A stretch of 64,000 nt of DNA from Seriola aureovittata (lineage: Eukaryota; Chordata; Actinopteri; Carangiformes; Carangidae), in contig NC_079375.1 of assembly GCF_021018895.1 (NCBI RefSeq), positions 585,560 to 649,559 of the forward strand. The letters run 5' to 3'. The position numbers were made by a program, and so were the translations under genes. Within the stretch, counting starts at the first letter, position 1. Every line of letters begins with the position of its first letter. Below are positions 21,842 to 33,500 of this stretch, in pieces. Under the pieces are notes generated by a model. The model was not told the origin of the DNA. It searched no databases and worked only from the letters and a program-made list of their open reading frames with translations.

Positions 21842-24327
21842 AGCAAAACCTTTGGACTCCAGGAGCAGAAGTGATCCAAAACCCCACTATAGAACCAGGG
21901 TATATTGCTGGTGATGGATGACCTTAGTGTCTCAGAATGGTGTTATTCCACCATGAGCCTCCAGAACAGCCTCAATGCTTCTTGTCATCGGTTCTCCACA
22001 TGTGTGGTTCTCCACGGGACAATGGTGCAGGGCACTGTCCATCACATTGGTTCAAAATCTCCCACTGATGTTCAGTTTGGTGGAAATCTGGTGCCTGTGA
22101 AAGCCATGGCATATGATTCATTTTCATACTGATCAAATTAATATTTTATATCTTTTATATTTTACCATTTTTCCGCTATTTCCTTTTATTTGTCACCCAT
22201 CTGAAACAGGATGTCAAGGTTCAGAAAACTGTTGTCATAGTAGCTGAGAGAAAAATATTTAGCAGTGTTTAACTAGTGTTCTGGCCTCTAGTTTCCTGAA
22301 ATAAGGTGCAGACACAAACGCCAGCAAAATCTCAAGAACAAGCAGAACAAGCTATTTATTTGATATTTTGGTGACCACACGTTCTGGCACTAGCCACACA
22401 CAGCTGGGTGCAAATTGGGAAAGAGACTGGAGCTGACTGCATTATGAGTGGGATAAATACATTATGCACAGGTGGAGTTGGGGCCAATCAAATCAACAAC
22501 TGAGAGCAACACAGAGTTGCCATGACACAGGGAAAAGATTACCAATGTACTACATTCAGTCTTTCTCTTCGCTGAATTTCTGAGAACTTCTACTCAAAGC
22601 AGGAAGTGATTCAGTTACTGTATGTCAGAATAATTTTTTGGTTGTTTATTCATTCTTGCTTTATCTATATTATTACTGTATCTAATTTGATAATGCATTT
22701 ATGGATAGCTGCTCTCACACACCCATGACTGGACTATTGTGAGGAAAATTGCCTTGTATCAGCAAAAAGACACAAATGCAAGTGCAATTAAATGCAAAGT
22801 ACTTTTGGTGACAGGAAAGTCCAAATAGGCGCAGATACAAAAAAGACTTGTGCCAAAGGAAAAATGCATAAAAATGTAATTTGCCCTTGTGGAGACGATG
22901 GGCCCCGTTGCTGCGGTCCAGCCAGTAAGACTTTGGAGATCCATGCTGAGCAGAGTGCTGATAATGTAATGATTCTGATGAGTGACCTGAACAGTCAGTT
23001 GGACATTAGAGTGCAAGTTCAAAGCTAAAGTACACATGTTAACTTTCTCACTGTGTCATCACAGAGCTTATGTTGTGGAACTAACCCTTTCATTGAAGAA
23101 AGAGGTTTGCTGCTTTTGTATAATTGAGACTAGGTGATGAAAAGTGGTTTGGACATGAGGGCTGAGAAAACTCTTTTAAACAGTCTTCAACATACAGGTT
23201 AAAGCAGTGTCCTGTGTCCACATGCATCACATCCACACCTGCAACACCATGCCAATCAAACAATGTCAATATCCCATCTACTGTAGACAGCACCAGTGCA
23301 TGTCAGTGAGCCCAGCGATAACAATATCCAATATCACTGATAAAATAGAAAGGAATAATGTTACCTAAGCTAACAATAACATATCAACCTTAGCTTTAGA
23401 CATTAAGCTAAACTGCCTTGTTGTTTCGATGCTGCTCATTCTAAGCATAAGGTTTAAAACCAGGCTTCACTCTCCAGTGCCATAAACCCAATAAACTGTT
23501 TGTCATGTTCACAGAGTTTGAGTGCATTACCTTAATTGATTTATTGGGATTCATGCATGGATGACTGATTAAGAACAGTAGGTTAAATTGATAGATTCAC
23601 TGAGTTAGTTGGTACTAACAAACAGGTAGTATTCACAGAATTCACTCCATTTCATCTACAGTTATTAGCAAACTCAAACAATGGCAGTACTCCCCTCCTC
23701 GTGGTTGTCCCCTCAGCAGAGGGTGTATTCATTCTTCATGTTCTATTTTTGTATGTTGTTGGTTTGATGTAAATATTATTATTTCATATAAATAAATGAA
23801 ACTGACTCAGGGAAGTATGGGAACACTGCATGAGCTCAGCTGTCATTTGGCATCATCAGTAAGCAGCTGGGTGTCATACAGTTTGAATAAGGTCTGAGAT
23901 GAGCGCAATGTTCTTGGGGGTACATAGTTAATCAGGGAATTAGCGATGTAGCTTTGTCCTCACCCATTTGTACAGGAGGAGGAGGAGGAGGAGCTTAAAA
24001 TCAGTTCTAAATCTAGTTTTGAATGAGCTGAAGTCTCAGTGCACCACAGGAATTAGAATCAGTTTTTCACCATTCTTTTCTATTTATAAATGGCTGGACT
24101 TCACCACCTTGTTGATGTGAGACCTGAAGCTTAGATCTTGTAACATCAGATTTAATCCAGGAGGTTCATTTGCCAAATCGTTAAACAGCACTCTCTTTGT
24201 TTTGGGGCCAACTTTTTTTCAGTTCAATTACAGTTCTGTCCTTTAACTTTCAGGAAATATACATTGTGCTGTAACGAGGTCATTAGTGGCAGCATGTAGT
24301 GAGAATAATAATGGACAGGCGGCTATA

Positions 24328-24328
<1 letters not shown>
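21842..24328. other. unassigned sequence
   Basis: No gene is recognised. The block 21905-22130 (starting GATGGATGACC) reads like a dispersed fish repeat that I cannot name. Short open frames at 22792-23028 and 23090-23293 have no known match. (GAG)n occurs at 23975-23992. Confidence 0.4.
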
Positions 24329-24363
<35 letters not shown>

Positions 24364-24388
24364 TGTGTGTGTGTGTGTGTGTGTGCGT
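24329..24388. repeat. (GT)n microsatellite
   Basis: GT array with one GGGT interruption. The open frames on both strands over it are compositional artefacts. Confidence 0.95.
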
Positions 24389-27118
24389 GCGCGTGACAGT
24401 GACAGTGACCATTTTATTGTTATTTTATTGTTTATTGTTTTGGTGTGCTTGTGCCTGGAAACAGATACTGTATGTAGTAAAACTATCATGACCTCTTATT
24501 ACTGTTCCTCTGTTCATGAACTCATTGTCTGCAGCTACGCCATGTGTTCTCCATCCTCTCTGACTCTCTGACCTGAATCAAGTCTAACAAGAAGGTCAGA
24601 TGTGTGTGGAGGTCCCATGATAGTAAAGTCAGGACATTTAGTGGGAAACACGCTGCCTGTATTATGTGAGCGCGGCAGCAGACGTCGCTGAATAGCCAAG
24701 CAGAAGCATTTTGTGTGTGTTCACACCAGCTATGTCCGGCTACTGGAATGTTGGATTTCTTTTCATTACAAATTCATTTCTGATTTATTTTTCACAGAAG
24801 AAAATGTCACCTTGTCCACATGCAGCTGCTAAAATGATTTAAAAATATATTTGTTTTTTCATATCTCATATTCAGATTCAAACAAGACTTCTACTGGGAG
24901 ATGGGCGACAGGCCAAATCCCTAGATTATGAGCCACAGCCACGAGGCAAGAGACACACGTCTCACACAGCCAGTGAGTCCACTCTAACCCTTTTACATGT
25001 GCATTGAAATGAAAATCAACATGTTCTACAGCCACCACACTCGCACCACTCTTCCAGTGTCTTCCTGGCCTCAGGACCCAACAATGTGAAACAATACCCT
25101 GCTGTTTGCCAGGTTTAAGTCTCACATAACTGGCACGAAGAAACTTTCACTTGCCATTTCTTAACCTCACACCTTATCATACGCAGGTGAGGCTTTTTTA
25201 TTCTTGATAAGCAGAGTGATTAAGTGACCTGCCACCCAATTGTCCTTAATTGCTTATTTTTCAGGCTTTGGTGGTGATCTGAGTGCCAGCTCAATGTTCG
25301 GAGAAGGTAAACAAAGGTTGACACTGTATCATTATGACATGATATACTGTATGTCAGAAAGAATGGGGATCATATTGTTCTGGCTGTGGGCTGAAAATAC
25401 TGTGTGCCAGGGTTGAAATCTGCAGCTCAACACAGCAAAGCAATATTCAGACCTCTAGCATTGCACTGTGTTCATACTGTGACACATGAAAAGTTATCAT
25501 GAAATCAGCATAACTATTTAATGGAACCAGTGTGTGAAATGCCCTCAGACGATGGTCTTATGACACGCAGTCTCTCTAGAACAGTTGAGGCCTTAACTAT
25601 GACGATTACTTTGACAACAACATTGCACAATTAAATATCCAGTATGCCAACAATGACAAAATCATTGTTTCTATAAAACAAGTTCAAAATTGCAAAGTTA
25701 CAATGTTTAAGTGTAATACAAGGGAAGATGTGTGTTGATGGGGTTTTCTTTTTTTCTTTTGTAATTTATTTTTCCATGGGAACCAGAGGAGCTTACTGTG
25801 AGTTTGTTTATTTATTGAACTAAAAGGTTTTGCAAATGGATGTAAGGCGTGTTCATTAGCCTTTAAACACAAACGTGAGCACTTGACATTTGTTACATGT
25901 TTGAATCTATCTATCAATCTTGGTTTTATTTCTTCTAGTTGTATGACATCCACATCTACACACACTGTCCCAGAAAAACAAAACAAAACCCACATCAGTG
26001 GTCTGAGCTGTTTTTTGAAATGAGTCCTCTTCACAGTGCCTGGACACGCCCCGTCTTTCCTCCACAGTCTTTAGAGACTTGTGCTAACGGCACTTCATGA
26101 CAGACACTCTCTGCCGCCATGTTGCTCCTGTTTGCATCACTCTCCTGCTTTCCCACAGTTGTCCTCGAAAAACTGAATTAGTGAAAATGGTTAGGAGAAA
26201 AAGATATTTGTTTCTGATGAATATTGCCTCATATCAAAGGCCGGTGCGGATGTCTGGCGAGCAGCTGGATGTGGTGGCGAGGCAGGTGGGTGGAGATGGC
26301 TTGGACAGACAAAAGACTGGGACTGCACTGGACCAATTTCTTGACTGTAACTCTTTACAAATTATACACCCATTAATAAACACTTTTCCAAATTCAGGGA
26401 AGGAGAGGGAAATAGTAGAAAAATATTTTGCTTTATTTTTCCTAGATTTAAGTAACTTTTAAAATGCAGTTCAGATGTATAAAAGATGTCAGATCAGAAA
26501 AAGCTGAGATTCTCACTCTTAGATAATCTGTATTTTTCTGTTTGTGAATACAGGATAGAATTTATTATCCTAAAATGATCCCCTGTTTTAGTCTGGAACA
26601 CTCTGAATGTATAGAAACACTGAAGACAATGCTTTCCCGCTGACAGCTAAGGCATAAGAATTTCAAATGTGGCAAATTCAAGAACAAGATGATGTCCTTG
26701 AATCAAAAATATCCTCTTCAAAACTCATGCATAACAACAAGGTTATTATGATGCCTGTCTTACCCATCAAGGTATTGTGAATACCATATAATCCTTTTAA
26801 TCCCCGCAGTAGGCCAGAACCTTGTTAATCTCAACACCACCACATGAAATGTTTTTTGAATAAGCAAAATGTTTGGGTGCCAAAAACATGCAGGCTTCAA
26901 AACCGTTATTTTATATCAGTACTGTAGTACTCAAATGTGAATGTGAAGTCATATGTAGAGATTGTGCTGTAGTGTGTGAGTGCATAACATGGAAGTTCTA
27001 GAGCACAATTTAAGACATAAAGTATATGTCTGGACCTATGGACAAATCCTGCTTTTAAATAGCTGCGACTTCATCTAACAAAATCACCAAACACAAATGA
27101 AAGGCAAAGACTGAGCTG
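24389..27118. other. unassigned sequence
   Basis: No gene or element is recognised. A 121-codon plus frame at 26097-26462 has a GCCGCCATG-like start context at 26113 but no family match and an AT-rich C-terminus; I treat it as chance. Confidence 0.4.
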
Positions 27119-27180
27119 TGAGAGAGAGAGAGAGAGAGAGAGAGCAAGATAGAAAGAGGATGACACGCAGCAAAGGGCCA
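27119..27180. repeat. (GA)n run and SINE-like scrap
   Basis: (GA)n at 27120-27143 is followed by GATGACACGCAGCAAAGGGCC, close to the GAATGACATGCAGCAAAGG segment of the SINE at 49104-49290. Only about 40 bp are shared, so it is at best a remnant of that SINE family. Confidence 0.45.
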
Positions 27181-29559
27181 GACCCATACGGAAAAGAAAT
27201 AGAAGAAACTTATAAAAAAAAAAATTTATAACTTTCCATCGCCTTCAGTTTATGTTTCATGTATTGTATGTTTCATGTATAATATATGATTTACTCCTGA
27301 AAGCGGCCACTTTTGCATTATTTTCATACAAGATAATAAAAAGAACTAGAAAATTCCAGGGAAATTTTGAGTGCCACGGGGGCTACTGCCAGGATGAGTA
27401 CATGATTTATTTCCAGTGTTCAAAAGTCACCCTGATCATATTCTGGTTTTGAGAAATGTCTTGTGTAAGGTTTGGATGATGGTGAACCCTTACAATCAGG
27501 ATGAAGGCCAGCAGGATTGGAGTACAAGCATGAGAGAGGACAGAATCAGGCACACAAAAGTTGGTTGCAGAGCTCTTAGTTTACTGGTGAGCTGAGGCAA
27601 ATGACACAAACAACATCCAACAGTTCTTACATAGAGGTCACAGGATGGCTGGACAACCAAAGCAGTCTGACTGGTGTAGCAGGTTACATTGGATAGCAGC
27701 GGCAGCAGTGATGTCCAACCTGACCCCCATTCTCTGACACCCTACCCTGCTTTCCCACCTGGTATAAGTACCCATAGCCTCTACCAAACATCACCTAGTG
27801 CAGGGACCCTAGACACTAGCACCACACATATTGAATACCTTTACAATTTAACCACACTGATATTTACATAAACTAACCTTTGGCCTAACACAGATCAAAA
27901 TAGAATACATAATAAACTAAAGAAATACCCAACAAAAGCCAAACTTAAGTAAAACCCCTCTACCCACTCCCCTCTCTCCTTCCTGCCCACTTGGTACAGC
28001 CTGATGAGGTAATTGACACCTGCTGAGTCTGGCAGCATTCCCATGTGTGCACTCCATGAAAACACGCCCCCCGGAAGTAGACCTCAAACAGAGAGAGTGG
28101 TTAGTAGGGGTTCCCAAAATAAAAGCACAACAAAAAATAAACTTCCTGTCTTAGCCAATGTGCATAGTTTTCACCTTAGTGAGGGGGATGCTTGCCAGCT
28201 CCCTCACATCTTGATATAAAAGACTCTGATATAAAACAATGTCACATCCCTCCATCATGTATTATGTGGGAAATATCTCATATTCTGTGTTGTTTTTTTT
28301 AATAAAACAAGAGGCAACATGTCTTCAAACTGGCATTTAAAGGGTTAAAATCCCGAAAACTAATAAACATTTGGTAGGTTTGAGCAGAACTGAAGTGGTT
28401 TAAGAGATTTATGCAAAAAAAGCAGAAAAAAATATTGATATATGATGATTTTATAGCATTTTCTTTGTGTGTCCTTTTTTGGACGCGAGGAACCCCAGAG
28501 GGTACAAAATGTGTTACTAGTGTATAATAGACCTGTAACAGTAACTGACATTAGATTTTAAAAATATGTAAAAAAAAAGACACTTTCTTGCAGAAATCCA
28601 TACCTTCAGCTGTAACACAGCCAAAATCAGCAAATCAAAAAAGAAAAGTGAAGAAAATGTCCAAAAAAGGACAGAGGGACCCCTGAGGGTTAATAAATCC
28701 CATGAACCGCTATTTAAATTACCACTATTATGTTTTTTTCTGTGCTAAATTTAACATTACTGCGGAGGAGAGCAACGCGACTAGAAGTGACAGCGAGAGA
28801 GGGCTAGTAGCTTCTCCTCTCCTCTGTCTCAGCGGAGACCGTCACAACTTCATTCACTCTTTTAACAAAACAAAAAAAAAGCAACGAAGGAAGCAGTAAA
28901 TGGACTTACATATTTAAGACCTAACTAAATGTAATTTAAGACCTAACATGCGGCTAATATAAAGCTAGCAGAGCTTGGAGAGCTGGTTATCTGGTTGCTA
29001 GGCGCATGCACGCACACAGGTCAGGAGCTGCCGTTGCCATGGCAATGTGAAAATCTGCCCAGAATTTGGCTTCTACATGGCTTCAAACAACTGCAAATTA
29101 TGAGAAAACCGTTACTTCTTTTCAAAAACTGAAAAGACCGTGCCAGACACTGAAGCCAGAAGTTTCTACAGTCTCTATTTTATTCAGATATTCCTTAAAA
29201 TGAGTGAGTAAGCTCAGTGCGAAGACAGAGAGAGATTCTTTTGAAAAAAAAAGACGATTACATTAGGTGTCAATGAGAGTGAGACAGGTATTGCTGCCGG
29301 ACTCGGCACCCCCGTTTAAATTTTGTACAGACCATGCCTGTCAAAGTTACATTTTATGAATCCCAACAACTATGTCTACATTTTCAGAAAGAATTATTTG
29401 TCTCCTTTTTACGGTTTGGCCGCGAGCTCGAGTTAAAAATAAAAATAAAGGTTATTTTTTACTGCTTCACGCACTCTAGCCAACTGACGCTTTCACTCTT
29501 ACTTTGAAGAAAAAGTGATTTGCACTCCTCCTTTGAGTGCTCACAGTTTGAAAAGTTTA
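27181..29559. other. unassigned sequence
   Basis: No gene is recognised. AAAAAAGGACAGAGGG then CCCCTGAGGGTTAA (28658-28694), with a related inverted piece at 28487-28504, hints at a decayed TTAA-targeted MITE, but no convincing left end is found. 27600-28220 is moderately GC-balanced and repeat-like. Confidence 0.35.
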
Positions 29560-30053
29560 CATGTTAAGTCCATGGGCCGGAGCCCAAAATTTCACTTGTC
29601 GGTACCACTCAAGGTGACCAAACTTACTTATGATTTTTGAAAAGTTCTATGTCTGTAGATGATATTTTGGTATGATAACCCTTCCTGAGTGGCAGCTGTA
29701 TCATAGTTATGAGCTCATGAAGTTACCCACCCCCTTCAGAAAATTACATTTTAGCCGCTGGTGTATATCTTGGTTTAGACTCATGTACAGGACATCTGTC
29801 AATGTTTCACAGTATTGTCTTTGGTATCATTTTAAAGGGGACCTTTTAAGCTTTCAGTCAAGCTAAGATGTGAATCTTTCATTTTTGCACAATTTTCGCC
29901 TAAATGATATACTATCTTTTAGCCCTGTGCCATCTAGGAACAAAAGAGACACAAAATAAAAAAACTGGAATACTCACAGGATCATAAGGATTCAGGAAAT
30001 GTATAATATGCCTATAATATGATTGTGAGCCTTAAACTTGAAGGGCATCATTA
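29560..30053. repeat. left inverted arm of the Academ-like element
   Basis: Reverse complement of 35393-35930, inner end TGATGCCC/GGGCATCA. Conserved blocks include CCCATGGAC, GGTCACCTTGA and GCTCACAATCATATTATAGG. A 64-codon frame (29672-29866) occurs in all three arm copies only because they are copies. Confidence 0.9.
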
Positions 30054-30076
30054 ACTAGACCAAGGTCAGTATAAGG

Positions 30077-30122
30077 CAGTGGTTCTCAAAGTGGGGGGCG
30101 CGCCCCCTATGGGGATGGTACA
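30077..30122 (+). mobile_element. hAT terminal fragment
   Basis: CAGTGGTTCTCAAAGTGGGG followed by a GGCGCGCCCCC palindrome is a hAT-type left terminus. No matching right end is seen nearby. It lies between the left arm and the ORF of the Academ-like element, so it is an inserted or captured end. Confidence 0.6.
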
Positions 30123-30152
30123 GTGTCACCTTTTAAATTGAAATTGAATTGA

Positions 30153-30155
<3 letters not shown>

Positions 30156-30198
<43 letters not shown>
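30156..30198. repeat. (GA)n microsatellite
   Basis: About 21 GA units followed by degenerate CAGACAGCGACAGAGAAA repeats to about 30245. TAGC-rich repeats (CTAGCTAGCTAG, TTTAGCATTTAGC) lie at 30328-30380. Confidence 0.95.
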
Positions 30199-30203
<5 letters not shown>

Positions 30204-30514
30204 CAGCGACAGAGAAACTCAGACAGCGACAGAGAAAGAGAGAGATACAGTTAAATAGCGTCAGAGAGAGAAATATAAGAGGTAGGAAGGAAGTGTAACA
30301 TTTAAAAGCATCTAAATGTTAAACACTAGCTAGCCGTTTAGCATTTAGCTAGCTAGCTAGCGTTTAGCATTTAGCTAGCTCTTCATTTATATTTAATATT
30401 ACTTTATTTTAAAGTACATGTAAAATAAATTGTGATTTTCATTTGTTTTGTGTGTTATATTAATTTCACAAGGCTACATCTGATCTTGTATGTTGCAGTT
30501 GAAACTGCCTGGCT

Positions 30515-33500
30515 ATGGCCACTGGTGAACAAGCAAGTAACAACCCACTACCAAAGCAACCACAGGTGGAGTGCATCATCCATTGTTCTGATGATGGAGA
30601 TAAGTTTGTTTCAGCAAAAAGTTTTGACTCCTGGAAAACACTGCTCAGGGCAGCTCAGATACGAAATCATGCACCGATTTTGGAACTGGCAAAGGACATT
30701 CCTGAAGGACAGACTCCAGCAATTTACTACCACAGAATGTGTCGCACTATCTTCACTATGAAGAAACTCCTTGATGGCATCCTTAAAAAAGGAAAGCAAA
30801 GTGCCAATAGCTTTGTCGAAGAGAAAGAATTGAAAAGAAAAGCTCGACGTGCCCCAAGTACCTCTAGGACATATCCTACAGAGTGTATCTTTTGTCAGAA
30901 AACTTGCAAATATCTAAAAGGACAGAATACGAGAGAAGCACTGATACAATGTTGCCAAATGCGTGCTGATGCAAAGATCAGGAGTGCAGCCCAAAAGAAA
31001 ATGGACGGCAGAATCCTTGCCCTATTGAGTAGAGACCTTGTAGCAGCTGAAGGGAACTACCACAAGTCATGCTATAAAATGTATACCAAAGAGGAGGTTT
31101 CCAACACTGAAGATGGTGGCAATGCTACCGATGATGCCCAGTATGAAGCTGCTGTTAAACAGTCATACGATGAGCTGTTCCTCTTCATCAGAACAGAGCT
31201 TCTTGGCAATCTTCGAGTGATGACAATGACTGATCTCACTTCTAGACTGGTTTCTTCAATGAAGTCCCAAGGAATTGTCCAAGTCAAGGAATCAACCACA
31301 AAGCACATAAGACGAAAGCTGGAGAGTGAGTTTGCTGGAGCCTTGCACATCTTCTCTGATGCAAAAGGAAAACTCCTCCTTTATCCAGATAACCTGTCCA
31401 TGAGTGAACTCATCAAAGAAAACCAGTCCATTAAAAGTGAGCTGCAGACCTTGAAAAGTGCCAGTGCCCAAGATGTCATAGTAAACGCAGCCATCAAACT
31501 GAGAGGGGACATCAAGAGTCAAGATGTTCCTCAAGCCTGGCCACCTGAAGTCAAACCAGAAGCAGAATGTCCTACCATTCCAGAGTCACTCAGTGTCTTC
31601 CTGTGCCATCTACTCACAGGCTCTAGTGATCCTGATCATGCATCCCAGAGAGTTCAGCGGCTCCTACAATCTTTTGGCCATGACATCGTATATGCAGTGA
31701 CATGTGGAAAGATCAAACCTTCCAAGCACATCATTCTGCCATTCAGTGTCAAGTCTTTGACAGGGAATGTAGAGCTCATAAACATCCTCAACCGACTTGG
31801 TCATAGTGTGTCCTATTCACAGATGGAAGAGATTGACACTGCCTTGTGTCTTCAGAAACTCTCAGCATCAGGGAGTGACATTGCCTTACCAAGTAACATC
31901 CATCCTGGTGTATTCACAACTCTAGCCTGGGACAATATTGATCGTCTTGAAGAAACCATCACTGGAGAGGGAACATCTCACAGAGTCAATGGAATTGCTG
32001 TGCAAGCAAAGACAGTCAACCCAGTCCCTGTCCAACCCATCCCCACTGTTGTCAAAACAAAGCACAGAAGCATTGATTCACGCCCGCCAATGTTACCAAC
32101 TTACAATGCTGGACAACGGGTGGGGCCACCACAAAGCAAAAGTTCAGATGCTGATACTGTAGCCAATACTCAGCTTGCCAGAGAGAAGAACCTTGTTTGG
32201 GTCCTAGCAAGACTGTCACAGCAAAAAGACCAGTCAGTCAGCAACTGGACGGGCTTCAACATCCTGACTCGCAGTGATATGACAGTCATCCCTGACAATG
32301 TAGGCTATCTGCCTACCATCAATGCTCCAGCGACACAAATGTCTACTGTCAATGAGGTGCTTAACCAGTCAATAAGCATCATGAGGTGCTTAGGCCTGAC
32401 AAAGATTGTCTGTGTCTTTGACCAAGCCCTGTATGCAAAGGCTGTTGAGATCACATGGAAACATGCTCACAAGTTCCAGAATATCATCATCAGGCTTGGG
32501 GAATTTCACACCATCTGCACACTGCTGGCGATAATAGGCAAGCGTTTCAAAGATGCTGGACTCGGAGACCTGTGCATTCAGTCTGGCATAATCGCAGAAG
32601 GCTCCATTGCTGGTGTTATGGATGGCCGCAAGTACAACAGGGCAGTGCGACTACACAAGCTCTTGTATGAGGCTCTCATGCGACTGACATGGAATGGTTT
32701 CCTCTCCTGGTTGGAAACAACTCACATGAATAACATGGTTCACCTGGAAGAAACACTGAAGGCAATTGACAGCCTTGGGGAAAATGTGTCACAAACCACT
32801 TTGAAGGAGGTCCTCGAGAACAGCTCTTGTACACGTATCATGGAACTGTTTGAAGTCTACCGCAAGTTCCTCAATGGTGGAAACAGCAGCCTCCCAAGCT
32901 TCTGGATGTCCTATTTGGACATGGTCGAAATCTTGCTGGGGCTCATCCGAGCATCCAGAGAGGGAGACTGGATGCTACACTTGGCAAGCATTCGAGCAAT
33001 GATCCCATGGTGCTTTGCATATGACAGGACGAACTATGCACGCTATCTCCCCTACTACTACGCCCAGATGTCTCAGCTGTCCATCACACACCCAGATGTG
33101 TACACAGAATTCATGACAGGAGGCTTCTCTGTTCAACTGGGCTCCACCAATCCCTTTGGCCGGATCCCTGTTGACCAAGCTATAGAAGAAACAGTGAACA
33201 AAGACACCCAGACAGCTGGAGGGACAAAGGGATTCAGCTTGAAGTCAGGAGCTGTGGCCAAATATTACTTAACCGCTGAGTACAGAAGCATGTACCTCAG
33301 ACAGCTGAGAGATCTGACAGGTCAAGGCACGTCCAGACTGTCCCATCCAGATCTACACGGTCCAAGGATCAAGAGAGATGAAGCAGATGTCCAGTCTCTC
33401 ATTGACCTTATGGAAAACAAGTGGTTCAATCCTATGTCTCCTGATGAGAACGATCTGGTTAGCCTTTCCACTGGCTCCATGGCCCCACCTGATGTGACCA

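Noticed and set aside
26097..26462. 121-codon plus-strand ORF with a good start context
   Set aside because: No recognisable domain, AT-rich end, no neighbouring exons.
28340..28694. Possible TTAA-flanked MITE (right end CCCTGAGGGTTAA)
   Set aside because: No convincing left terminal repeat beside a TTAA.
29672..29866. 64-codon ORF repeated at 35628-35822 and 37.7 kb
   Set aside because: It lies in the Academ inverted arms, which are copies of each other; no coding signal beyond that.
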